A stretch of 64,000 nucleotides of DNA from Rariloculus sp963665575 (GTDB lineage: Bacteria > Pseudomonadota > Gammaproteobacteria > Steroidobacterales > Rariloculaceae). The translations under genes and the position numbers were made by a program. The stretch's first letter is position 1, and each line of letters begins with the position of its first letter. Under the pieces are notes generated by a model. That model was given only the letters and a program-made list of their open reading frames with translations. It made no database searches and was not told the DNA's origin. Of the stretch, positions 18,502 through 26,112 are shown piece after piece. Location: assembly GCA_963665575.2 (NCBI GenBank), contig CAXXDW010000004.1, positions 124,001 through 188,000 on the forward strand, read 5' to 3'.

Positions 18502-20187
18502 CTAGACGACCCTCTTCATTCGCTTCTCGGCGCAAGCGAGTCCGCGCCCGACCGCCGAGAGCGTCGCCTGAAGCACCGCGAACGAGCTGTCCTCGTCAAT
18601 GCAGCACGCAGCGGCCCGCTCGCCGTCGATATCCACGATGACCGAGGCGAGTGCCTTGGCGTCGGTGCCCGCGCTCAGCGCGCGCTCGTCGAACTCGATG
18701 ATCGAGACCTCGGAGGCAAAACGCTGGCGAATGCCGACGACAAGCGCCTCGATCAAGCCCTGCCCCTGGCCGTTCAGGACGACATCCGGCTCACCGCCGA
18801 GACGGAACTGCCCGAGAGTCTCGTGCTTCTCGGAACTCAGCTTGTAGGCCTTGAGCTGCCAGTTGTCCGGGACGACAAGGAACGCGGACTCGAAGAGCGC
18901 GCGCACCTGTCCTGACGGTACTTCGTCGCCGCTCACCTCGGCCTGCCGCTGCACGACCCGGCTGACGACCGGGTGCAGCCACTTCGGCAGCTTGATGCCG
19001 TGGTCGCGTTCGAGCACGAGCGCGACGCCACCCTTGCCCGACTGGCTGTTGATGCGTACGACCTCCTCGTAACGGCGGCCGAGATCCTCGGGATCGACAG
19101 GCAGGTAGGCCACGTTCCAGTGCTCCTGCCCCTGTTCGTCGTGAAACGCCATCGATTTGCGAATCGCATCCTGATGACTGCCGGAAAACGCCGCATAGAC
19201 GAGGTCGCCCGCCCAGGGATGGCGCGGATGCACGGCCATGTCTGTGCAGCGCGTGTACACGCGGATGATCCGCGCCATGTCCGAAAGGTCGAGCTTCGGA
19301 TCGACGCCTTGCGTATACAGGTTCATCGCCATCGTGACGATATCCATGTTGCCCGTGCGCTCGCCGTTGCCGAAGAGCGTGCCTTCGATTCGGTCGGCGC
19401 CGGCCATGAGACCGAGCTCGGATGCGGCGACCGCGCAACCGCGGTCATTGTGCGTGTGCAGACTGACCCGGATGTGCTCGCGCTGCGAAACGTTGCGGCA
19501 GAAGTACTCGACCTGGTCGGCGAATACGTTCGGCGTCGCCATCTCGACCGTCGCCGGCAGGTTGATCACGACAGCCTGGCCGTTGCGAGGCTGCCAGACA
19601 TCGAGCACGGCGTCGCAGACCCCGACCGCGAACTCCGGCTCCGTGGCCGAAAAGCTCTCGGGCGAATACTCGAACGTCCAGTGGGTATCCGGATGGTGCG
19701 CGGCATGGTCGCGGACCCAGCGCGCGCCGTTGATCGCAATCCCGGTGATCTCGTCCTTCGTCGTCCTGAACACCTGCTCGCGTTGCACGGCCGATGTGGA
19801 GTTGTAGACGTGGACGACCGCGCGCTTTATGCCGACCAGGGCTTCGAAGGTCCTCTCCACGAGTTCCTCACGGGCCTGCGTCAGGACCTGTACGGTCACC
19901 GAGTCCGGAATCATGTCCTTCTCGATCAGCAGGCGCGCAAACTCGTACTCGGTTGCCGACGCCGACGGGAAGCCGATCTCGATCTCCCTGAAGCCGAGTT
20001 CCACGAGCAGTTCGAAGAGTTCGAGCTTGGTCGATACGGACATGGGCTGCACGAGTGCCTGGTTGCCGTCGCGAAGATCCACGCTGCACCAGTCCGGCGC
20101 GCACGTGATGATCTTGTCCGGCCAGGTTCGATCGGAAAGCCGAAGCGGCTCGAACGGCCGGTACCTGCGGTGGTCGAACTCCGCCAT
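18502..20187 (-). CDS. leuA: 2-isopropylmalate synthase (LeuA type 2)
   Basis: The protein has 561 residues, matching the type-2 IPMS length. The HMGL-like TIM barrel shows WCSVDLRDGNQAL (metal/substrate Arg-Asp), GFREIEIGFPSAS, HTHNDRGCAVAASELG (metal-binding H-x-H) and GNGERTGNMD. The C-terminal regulatory (LeuA dimer) domain at about 425-560 is the leucine feedback site. It condenses acetyl-CoA with 2-oxoisovalerate in the first committed step of leucine synthesis. It is divergent from an Lrp/AsnC regulator across a 167-bp AT-rich gap. No leucine leader peptide or leuBCD is nearby. Confidence 0.95.
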   Translation of the reverse strand: MAEFDHRRYRPFEPLRLSDRTWPDKIITCAPDWCSVDLRDGNQALVQPMSVSTKLELFELLVELGFREIEIGFPSASATEYEFARLLIEKDMIPDSVTVQVLTQAREELVERTFEALVGIKRAVVHVYNSTSAVQREQVFRTTKDEITGIAINGARWVRDHAAHHPDTHWTFEYSPESFSATEPEFAVGVCDAVLDVWQPRNGQAVVINLPATVEMATPNVFADQVEYFCRNVSQREHIRVSLHTHNDRGCAVAASELGLMAGADRIEGTLFGNGERTGNMDIVTMAMNLYTQGVDPKLDLSDMARIIRVYTRCTDMAVHPRHPWAGDLVYAAFSGSHQDAIRKSMAFHDEQGQEHWNVAYLPVDPEDLGRRYEEVVRINSQSGKGGVALVLERDHGIKLPKWLHPVVSRVVQRQAEVSGDEVPSGQVRALFESAFLVVPDNWQLKAYKLSSEKHETLGQFRLGGEPDVVLNGQGQGLIEALVVGIRQRFASEVSIIEFDERALSAGTDAKALASVIVDIDGERAAACCIDEDSSFAVLQATLSAVGRGLACAEKRMKRVV

Positions 20188-20354
20188 GCGCCTGTCCCCC
20201 GGGGAACGTCAATCGCAACGATTGACGCTATTCTATGCTGTACAAGATGGCATTACTGGCCTAATTTGGAAACAATATTCAAAATGGCGCAATCTGTTGC
20301 TGATTATGGAGCAAAATTTAGTAATTTCTGCGACAATTTCTATGGAGTCACGTC
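20188..20354. promoter_or_regulatory. AT-rich divergent promoter region, leuA and Lrp-type regulator
   Basis: The 167-bp gap, and especially 20222-20345, is conspicuously AT-rich against its GC-rich surroundings, with runs such as CAATATTCAAAATGG and GCAAAATTTAGTAATTTC. Lrp-family proteins bind degenerate AT-rich sites and usually regulate their own and the divergent gene. GGAG at 20344-20347 serves the regulator start. I cannot define individual binding sites by eye. Confidence 0.5.
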
Positions 20355-20849
20355 ATGAAGATCGACGCGTTTGACCTCAAGATCCTCGCCGAGTTGCAGG
20401 CAGACGGTTCGCAAACCAACCAGGAGATCTCGGAGCGGGTTGGTCTGTCACCCTCCCCTTGCTCGCGGCGCATCCGCCAACTCGAAGACGCCGGCGTAAT
20501 CAGCGAGCGCGCCGTGCGCCTGGATCCCGAGAGCCTCGGCCTCGATCTGACGGCGCTGATCCACATCCGCATGGACCGGCACACGCCGGAGCGTTTCGAG
20601 CACTTCGAATCGATCGTGCGCGAGTACACGGAAGTTCAGGAGTGTTACCTGATCACGGGCCAGGACGCCGACTATCAGCTCAAGGTCACGGTGCCGAACA
20701 TGCAGGAGTATCAGCGCTTCCTGCTCAACAAGATCACGCGCATCGAGGGCGTCATCGGCGTTCATTCCTCGTTCGTGCTGCGCAAGTCGGTCGATACGAC
20801 AAGCCTGCCGCTCAAGTATGCGGGCAAGGCGCGGCTGAGAGACGATTGA
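20355..20849 (+). CDS. Lrp/AsnC-family transcriptional regulator
   Basis: The 164-residue regulator has an N-terminal winged helix-turn-helix (residues ~2-60: IDAFDLKILAELQADG and NQEISERVGLSPSPCSRRIRQLEDAGVI) and a C-terminal RAM ligand-binding domain (~70-150, with ECYLITGQDADYQLKVTV). It is typical Lrp/AsnC length. The divergent leuA makes a branched-chain amino acid the likely effector and leuA a likely target. Both are inferences from position. Confidence 0.92.
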   Translation: MKIDAFDLKILAELQADGSQTNQEISERVGLSPSPCSRRIRQLEDAGVISERAVRLDPESLGLDLTALIHIRMDRHTPERFEHFESIVREYTEVQECYLITGQDADYQLKVTVPNMQEYQRFLLNKITRIEGVIGVHSSFVLRKSVDTTSLPLKYAGKARLRDD

Positions 20850-20991
20850 GGGCTTCGCGCCCACGAACTCTCGCGTACCAGGGCGATCGCCAAGGAACGC
20901 CGCGATGCCCTCCGACCGCTGCACCCGACCGTTTCAACGCCCGCCTGCGCGCCGGTATAGTGGGCCGGGACACGGGAGCCGGGGACCGACA

Positions 20992-22230
20992 ATGACTCTG
21001 CGACGATCCGAACGCGAATCGCGCCGCGCCCTGTTGCGCTTCATCGCTGCGAGCCCGCTCGCCTGCGGGCTCGGTGCGGCGCTCGCCCCGCGCGGCGGCC
21101 AGGCGCAGGCCAACGCGATCGACGCACTCGACGAGATCCTCGCCGCGCTCATCGACAGCCCCGAGCAGGCGCTCAACGTCTTCGATTTCCACGAGTATGT
21201 GAAGGTCCATATGCCGGCCGGTCACTACTGGTACATGGCCCAGGGCGTCGACGACCAACGCATGCTAAGCGTCAACCGGGAAGGCTTCACGAAGTTCCGG
21301 CTCCTCCCGAGACGGCTCGTCGACACCTCGACCGTCGACCTGTCCGTCGAGCTTTTCGGTCGCCGCTACGACTCGCCGATCTTCTTCGCGCCCTGCGGTG
21401 CGCTCGCGACCTTCCATCCAGAAGGCGAACTCGCCGTCGCCCGCGCCGCGGCAACGGCGAATTCGCTGCAGATTCTCTCGACCGTGACAAATCATTCGGT
21501 CGAGGACGTGACCGAAGCGCGCGGTGCCCCGCTCTGGTATCAGCTCTACCCGACCACGGACTGGGAGTTCACGCGCGACATGATCAGGCGCGCCGAAGCC
21601 GCCGGCTGCACGGCGCTCGCGCTGACCGTCGACATCCCCGCCCGGAACCTCGAGCCGATCGCGCGTTTCGGCCGCGACACGAACGAGGAGTGCCAGGCCT
21701 GCCACCAACCGGGCTTCGAAGCGGCATTCCGTCGCAAGGCGATGTTCGCCGACGCGGACCTGGCCAACCTCTCCATGGGCATCCGCGGGCTGACCTGGGA
21801 CTACGTCGATCGCCTCAGGGACACCACGTCGATGAACGTGCTCGTCAAGGGCATCGTGACAGGCGAGGACGCAAGCATCTGCCTCGAGCACGGCGTTGAC
21901 GGCATCATCGTCTCCAACCACGGCTCGCGCGCCGAGGACAGCGGCCGCAGCAGCATCGAATGCCTGCCGGAAGTCCTCGAAGCGGTCGACGGACGGATTC
22001 CCGTGGTCGTCGACAGCGGCTTCAGGCGCGGCACGGACGTGTTCAAGGCGCTCGCGCTCGGCGCACGGGGCATCTGCATCGGCAAGCCTTACATCTGGGG
22101 GCTCGGCTCGTTCGGTCAGTCCGGCGTCGAACGCGTGCTTGAGATCCTGAACCGCGAACTGCGCATCGTCATGCAACAGATGGGGACGGTCGACATCGCA
22201 AGCATTACGTCGAGTTCGATCGAAGCGTAG
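20992..22230 (+). CDS. Tat-exported FMN-dependent alpha-hydroxy acid oxidase with CXXCH motif
   Basis: The 412-residue protein opens with a twin-arginine signal (SRRALLRFIA at 10-19, cleavage near AQA at 38-40). The FMN TIM barrel follows, with family catalytic residues: YQLY (183-186), K286 in LVKGIV, H310/R313 in SNHGSR and R345/R346 in DSGFRRGTD. It should oxidize an L-2-hydroxy acid in the periplasm. Unusual is ECQACHQPG, with CQACH at 234-238, a canonical c-heme attachment motif inside the variable loop. TATAGT at 20956-20961 is a likely -10. The frame extends upstream to 20905, but the Tat signal fixes ATG 20992. Confidence 0.87.
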   Translation: MTLRRSERESRRALLRFIAASPLACGLGAALAPRGGQAQANAIDALDEILAALIDSPEQALNVFDFHEYVKVHMPAGHYWYMAQGVDDQRMLSVNREGFTKFRLLPRRLVDTSTVDLSVELFGRRYDSPIFFAPCGALATFHPEGELAVARAAATANSLQILSTVTNHSVEDVTEARGAPLWYQLYPTTDWEFTRDMIRRAEAAGCTALALTVDIPARNLEPIARFGRDTNEECQACHQPGFEAAFRRKAMFADADLANLSMGIRGLTWDYVDRLRDTTSMNVLVKGIVTGEDASICLEHGVDGIIVSNHGSRAEDSGRSSIECLPEVLEAVDGRIPVVVDSGFRRGTDVFKALALGARGICIGKPYIWGLGSFGQSGVERVLEILNRELRIVMQQMGTVDIASITSSSIEA

Positions 22231-22396
22231 CCACGCACGCTCGAAGCGGGAGGCACGACCCCGCCGTGCGCCGTCAAGTTGAGCTGAGTAAGCGGGCGCG
22301 CTCGACAGCGACCTTTTCCGGTCGCCACGGGACCTCGCAGATCAACGTTTCGATCCACGGATGAGGGCATACCTGCGCACACCGACTGGTGGATGG

Positions 22397-22402
22397 GATA
22401 AT
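22397..22402 (+). promoter_or_regulatory. -10 hexamer GATAAT for a possibly leaderless trmH mRNA
   Basis: GATAAT ends 8 bp before the trmH ATG (22411), so the expected +1 is at or next to the A of the start codon. The sequence between, TCGGCCCG, has no Shine-Dalgarno. Confidence 0.45.
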
Positions 22403-22410
22403 TCGGCCCG

Positions 22411-23079
22411 ATGACGCCCGAACGGTTCGCCAAACTCAAACAGGCGCTTGCGCGGCGCCAACCCGATCTGACCGTGCTCGCCGACGGCGTGCACAAGCCG
22501 CACAACGTCTCGGCCATCCTCAGGACCTGCGACGCGGTCGGCATCCATCGACTGCACGCGATCTCGCCCGACGGCACAATCCGACGCCATCACATGATGG
22601 CCGGGGGCTCCAGGCGCTGGGTCGAGGTCGTGACTCACTCGAGCGTCGCTGACGCCGCTACCGGGCTTGGCACGAACGGCTGGCAACTCGCAGCCGCCCA
22701 CGCCGAACACGGTGCCCGCGACTATCGCGACGTCGATTACACGGGAAAGATCGCGATTATCCTCGGTGCAGAACTCTACGGGCCGAGCGAGCAGGCGCTA
22801 GACCAAGCCGACTTCTGTATCCGGATTCCCATGCACGGTCTCGTCGAATCGCTCAATGTCTCGGTCGCCGCGGCCGTGATCCTGTTCGAAGCGGAACGGC
22901 AGCGGCGAGAAGCGGGACTGTATGACCGGTCGCGGCTTGATCCGAAGGAGTTCGAAAGTACGCTGTTCGAATGGGCTTATCCCGACATCGCCCGGCGCTG
23001 CCGTGCCAGGGACCTGCCCTATCCGCCGCTAGCGGACGACGGCGCGTTACTCGGCAATCCGCTCGCGAGGGGCGTGTAG
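22411..23079 (+). CDS. trmH: tRNA (guanosine(18)-2'-O)-methyltransferase
   Basis: A SPOUT-fold enzyme of 222 residues. It shows the TrmH signatures DGVHKPHNVSAILRTCDAVG, IILGAELYGPSEQAL and IPMHGLVESLNVSVAAAVIL (the knotted SAM-binding site with catalytic Arg in ILRTCD). It methylates the 2'-OH of G18 in the tRNA D-loop. It starts behind a -10-like GATAAT with no visible ribosome site. Its last 33 bp overlap the end of the convergent phosphatase gene. Confidence 0.93.
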   Translation: MTPERFAKLKQALARRQPDLTVLADGVHKPHNVSAILRTCDAVGIHRLHAISPDGTIRRHHMMAGGSRRWVEVVTHSSVADAATGLGTNGWQLAAAHAEHGARDYRDVDYTGKIAIILGAELYGPSEQALDQADFCIRIPMHGLVESLNVSVAAAVILFEAERQRREAGLYDRSRLDPKEFESTLFEWAYPDIARRCRARDLPYPPLADDGALLGNPLARGV

Positions 23080-23802
23080 TGGGTATTGCCGGTCCCAGCC
23101 AAGCGCGTAGCGAAACCGCAGGGTCTTGACCTTCGCGAACCAGGGGACCGTCACTATGTAGAGGTTGTCGTAGTCGGCCGGACCGACTTCGGGCACGTTC
23201 TTGCTGCCGTGAAGTTCCTCGACGAGCGGCGCGATCGCCTCGCCGTGTGTGACGACCAGAACGATTCTGCCCTTGTGCTCGCTCAGCACCTCAGCCATGA
23301 AGCCGACGTAATCGTAGTGATCGGTGACCGCGACATCGAGGCCGAGCCGATCAGCCAGCGGCATCGCAGTCTGGCGGGTCCTCTGCGACTCGCTTGCATA
23401 GATCGCGTCGACGCTCGCAATGACGTCGATGTCCTCGAGGAAGTCGGCGAGGAGTTCCGCGCGAGCGCGACCGCGGACGTTGAGCGGCGGATCGGGTGGG
23501 CGGTCAGCGCCGCCCGCCGCGGGCGTGTCGCCTGCGCCGGCGCCACCGGGATCGCCTGGCGCGACCGCGTCTTGCGTAGTGACCGGCCCGACCGTCCCGG
23601 TCGCGTTGTCCGGTCCGCCCGCGCTGACTGCCGGGAGGTCGGTGTCGGCGTGGCGCACGAAGATGATCGTCGTCGTGGCCTGAGATTCGAAGAACCACGC
23701 AAGCCCGAATGTGGCGAGCACGAACACGACCATCGACACGGCGCGGCCCCGGCGTCTTCGCCGCCGGTCCCTGTTCGTCGAACGTTGCCTCGTTTGCGCC
23801 AT
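23047..23802 (-). CDS. membrane-anchored histidine phosphatase (phosphoglycerate-mutase fold)
   Basis: The 251-residue protein has a highly basic N-terminus (TNRDRRRRRRGR), one transmembrane helix at ~22-40, then the histidine-phosphatase core: IIFVRHADTD (catalytic His in the RHA version of RHG), YASESQRTRQTAMPLADRLG (second Arg), and VVTHGEAIAPL (second His). A Gly/Pro/Asp-rich insert at ~58-100 lengthens the loop after the first motif. It is probably a periplasm-facing phosphatase of unknown substrate. It is 6 bp downstream of a small membrane-protein gene, likely co-transcribed. Confidence 0.85.
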   Translation of the reverse strand: MAQTRQRSTNRDRRRRRRGRAVSMVVFVLATFGLAWFFESQATTTIIFVRHADTDLPAVSAGGPDNATGTVGPVTTQDAVAPGDPGGAGAGDTPAAGGADRPPDPPLNVRGRARAELLADFLEDIDVIASVDAIYASESQRTRQTAMPLADRLGLDVAVTDHYDYVGFMAEVLSEHKGRIVLVVTHGEAIAPLVEELHGSKNVPEVGPADYDNLYIVTVPWFAKVKTLRFRYALGWDRQYPLHAPRERIAE

Positions 23803-23808
23803 CGTGCC

Positions 23809-24132
23809 TCAGTCGCGCAAGTCGCGTTCCTCGATCACCGTGGACTCGGCCTCGATGATTCTGCCCTGCCCCGCATTGCGCTGCTTGTCCCGCGCCGAGG
23901 CCTCGCGTCGCGCGTCTGCCCCGGACGCGCTCGCGCGGCGTGCGCTGCGCAGTTGCCACCGAATCCGTATCCAGAAGTAAATGGCAGCCACGACGGCTAA
24001 CGCCAGGACGACTACCAGCACGACCGCTCCCATCAGGACCGCACCGATCAGCGCGACGCCCGCGACGAGCAATGACAACACCTGCGCGATCGGGTTTCCG
24101 GACAGCAAGGGACGGACGGATCTCGGATTCAT
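23809..24132 (-). CDS. small inner-membrane protein of unknown function
   Basis: This 107-residue protein has two closely spaced hydrophobic segments (about 14-34 and 36-55, rich in V/A/L) followed by an Arg/Ala-rich cytoplasmic tail (RIRWQLRSARRASASGADARREASARDKQ). No known domain is recognised. A TAAAAT hexamer 6 bp upstream (minus strand, 24139-24144) suggests a leaderless message. It heads a probable two-gene operon with the histidine phosphatase. Confidence 0.65.
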   Translation of the reverse strand: MNPRSVRPLLSGNPIAQVLSLLVAGVALIGAVLMGAVVLVVVLALAVVAAIYFWIRIRWQLRSARRASASGADARREASARDKQRNAGQGRIIEAESTVIEERDLRD

Positions 24133-24138
24133 CGGTCG

Positions 24139-24144
24139 ATTTTA
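24139..24144 (-). promoter_or_regulatory. -10 hexamer TAAAAT for a possibly leaderless operon
   Basis: On the minus strand TAAAAT is followed by CGACCG and the ATG at 24132. With the usual -10 to +1 distance the transcript starts on the start codon. No Shine-Dalgarno is present. Confidence 0.4.
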
Positions 24145-24448
24145 ACCCAGGGCGCCTCGAACCGTCGGTGAACCCCCCGTCCAACCCGAGCCGCCAGCAG
24201 TCATGACGGGTTGAGCCAGTTGCGAACCATCAATTGCTCCTGTGCTCGTATGTTCTGGTCTGTGGCTGGTATTCGCAAGTGCCGCGATTGGCGACAGTTC
24301 TGGCCTTGAGTCAGTGCGAGCGCTTCAACATTGTCCCGCGCCAGCGGTTACAACCGTGACGCTCCGTGCGAAAATGACCATCGGCAAACAGACTGGCGGC
24401 CGCGGAGCGTGACCGAGACGGCTCGCCATGTCTGTGCACAGACCTACC
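24145..24448. other. intergenic gap before tRNA-Ser
   Basis: About 300 bp without a convincing coding frame, repeat or hairpin. The promoter of the tRNA-Ser gene must lie in its right part, but I could not identify a clear -35/-10 pair. Confidence 0.4.
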
Positions 24449-24536
24449 GGAGAGGTGGCAGAGTGGTCGAATGCGGCGGTCTTGAAAACCGTTGACCGGT
24501 AACGGTCCGGGGGTTCGAATCCCTCCCTCTCCGCCA
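24449..24536 (+). tRNA. tRNA-Ser (anticodon TGA)
   Basis: The 88-nt class-II tRNA has acceptor GGAGAGG/CCTCTCC with encoded CCA and D-arm GGCAGAGTGGTCGAATGC. The anticodon arm GGCGGTCTTGAAAACCG gives TGA at the anticodon position (reads UCA/UCG), followed by a long variable arm (TTGACCGGTAACGGTCC) and TPsiC arm GGGGGTTCGAATCCCTC. The long variable arm and anticodon identify tRNA-Ser. Confidence 0.97.
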
Positions 24537-24878
24537 ATATCTTTTCTTAACTACCGGAAACGGCCAACGTTGTTCGCAGCACAGGCGGCTCCGCAAGGTC
24601 CGCTGGGCCATGCCAGGGCGCGGCATGCGCAGCGGCAGCCGGGTGATCTACTACTGACCGGCCGACCCGGGTACCCGGCGGCCTCAATTGCGGGGGCGGA
24701 GTTGGAATGCGATGAGGCCGACTCTTGCCGGCATTGCGCGCCTCCGCCCGCTTCAACGACCCTTGGCTTGGCCAGGGTGAAATCAGCCGAGAGCACCCCG
24801 CACCGCGTTGTGCTTCCACAGCCCGCTCAGTTGGGCAGCTAATCTCGTAAGACCTGACAACCATCCCGCAAGGAGCAT
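24537..24878. other. intergenic gap after tRNA-Ser
   Basis: About 340 bp, GC-rich, with only short overlapping frames on both strands that lack starts, ribosome sites or family resemblance. No hairpin with a T-tract is evident after the tRNA, and no recognisable element otherwise. Confidence 0.4.
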
Positions 24879-24917
24879 ATGATCCTGAATTCGGGAGGAT
24901 TGTCGTGGAGCAGGAAC

Positions 24918-26039
24918 ATGTTGAAGAAACGAATGACGTCAGCGGTCCTCGGAGCCTTTGTCTTTCTCGTCGGCGCAGGATCCGTCGTCGGCAACATCAT
25001 CACCGGCGAAGGCATTCCCAACCCGAATCCGGTGCTCATGAACCAATGGGGCGAGTTGCCGGCCGGACGAACCTGGGGGCACACGGCCGGGATCGATATC
25101 GATCCCACCGATGGCCATGTCTGGGCCTACGAGCGCTGTGGAACGGCTGCGGGTTCGGCCGCCGGCGGTCCCGTCAACTGCGATACGAATCCGGTCGACC
25201 CGATATTCAAGTTTGATCGCGACACAGGGGAAGTGTTGGCCAATTTCGGTGCGGGAATCTTCACGATTCCCCACGGAATCCACGCGGACCATGAAGGAAA
25301 CGTGTGGGTCACCGACTTCGCCGCCAATGCCGACGGGACCAAGGGCCAGCAAGTGCACAAGTTCAGTGCCGACGGCGAGCTGTTGATGAGTCTGGGCGTC
25401 CCGGGGCAGACGGGTACCGATGGCGCCCATTTCAATCAGCCGAACGACGTCGTCGTGGCAGCGGACGGCACCATTTTCGTATCGGACGGCCACAACGGCC
25501 AGGGCATGACGACGGCTGCCGCGGTGGAAGAAGGCCGGCAGTCGGGTCAGACAGGCCGCATCCTGAAGTTCGCAGCGGACGGCACCTTCATCACGCAGTG
25601 GGGGCAGCTCGGGACGGCTCATGGCGAGTTTCGTACGCCCCACGGACTGGAGATCGATTCACAGAATCGCCTCTGGGTAGCGGACCGCGGCAACCATCGC
25701 CTGGAGATCTTCGACCTGGACGGCAACTACCTGGAATCCCGCTACAGCTACGGCCGCGTCAGCGGAATCTTCATCACGGACGACGATATGGTCTACGCGA
25801 TCGATTCCGAGTCCGAACCGTACAACCACATCAACTGGATTTCAGGCGTTCGCATCGGCCCTTTGGACGAAGATCGAATTGTCGGCTTCATTCCGGGATA
25901 TCCCACCGAGACCCGCGGCTATCAATCGACCGCGGGTGAGGGGGTCGCGGTGGCCGGCGACGGCACGGTTTTCGTCGCGGAAGGGCCTGCCTCGATACCC
26001 ATTGCCGGGGGAGCATTCAGCAGGTATAGCGCGCAGTAG
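24918..26039 (+). CDS. secreted NHL-repeat beta-propeller protein
   Basis: The 373-residue protein has a Lys/Arg n-region and hydrophobic signal (MLKKRMTSAVLGAFVFLVGA). NHL-type propeller blades repeat through the rest: FTIPHGIHADHEGNVWVTD, FNQPNDVVVAADGTIFVSDG, FRTPHGLEIDSQNRLWVADR, GNHRLEIFDLDGNYL and AGEGVAVAGDGTVFVAEG. The fold resembles the propeller of peptidyl-alpha-hydroxyglycine amidating lyase, but I cannot assign a reaction. ATG 24879, with AAGGAG only 3-4 bp ahead, would add 13 residues before the signal; 24918 gives the better signal peptide. It is convergent with the EF-hand protein gene. Confidence 0.8.
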   Translation: MLKKRMTSAVLGAFVFLVGAGSVVGNIITGEGIPNPNPVLMNQWGELPAGRTWGHTAGIDIDPTDGHVWAYERCGTAAGSAAGGPVNCDTNPVDPIFKFDRDTGEVLANFGAGIFTIPHGIHADHEGNVWVTDFAANADGTKGQQVHKFSADGELLMSLGVPGQTGTDGAHFNQPNDVVVAADGTIFVSDGHNGQGMTTAAAVEEGRQSGQTGRILKFAADGTFITQWGQLGTAHGEFRTPHGLEIDSQNRLWVADRGNHRLEIFDLDGNYLESRYSYGRVSGIFITDDDMVYAIDSESEPYNHINWISGVRIGPLDEDRIVGFIPGYPTETRGYQSTAGEGVAVAGDGTVFVAEGPASIPIAGGAFSRYSAQ

Positions 26040-26112
26040 CCTGTCGGTTGCGGGTGTCAGCCAATTAATTGCCCCATCCCTGGGGCGCTTTACGGTACGT
26101 CGTACGAGAGAC

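Noticed and set aside
18502..20354. Leucine attenuation leader before leuA
   Set aside because: No short frame with a leucine run and no terminator/antiterminator pair is seen in the 167-bp upstream region. The divergent Lrp-type regulator is a better control candidate.
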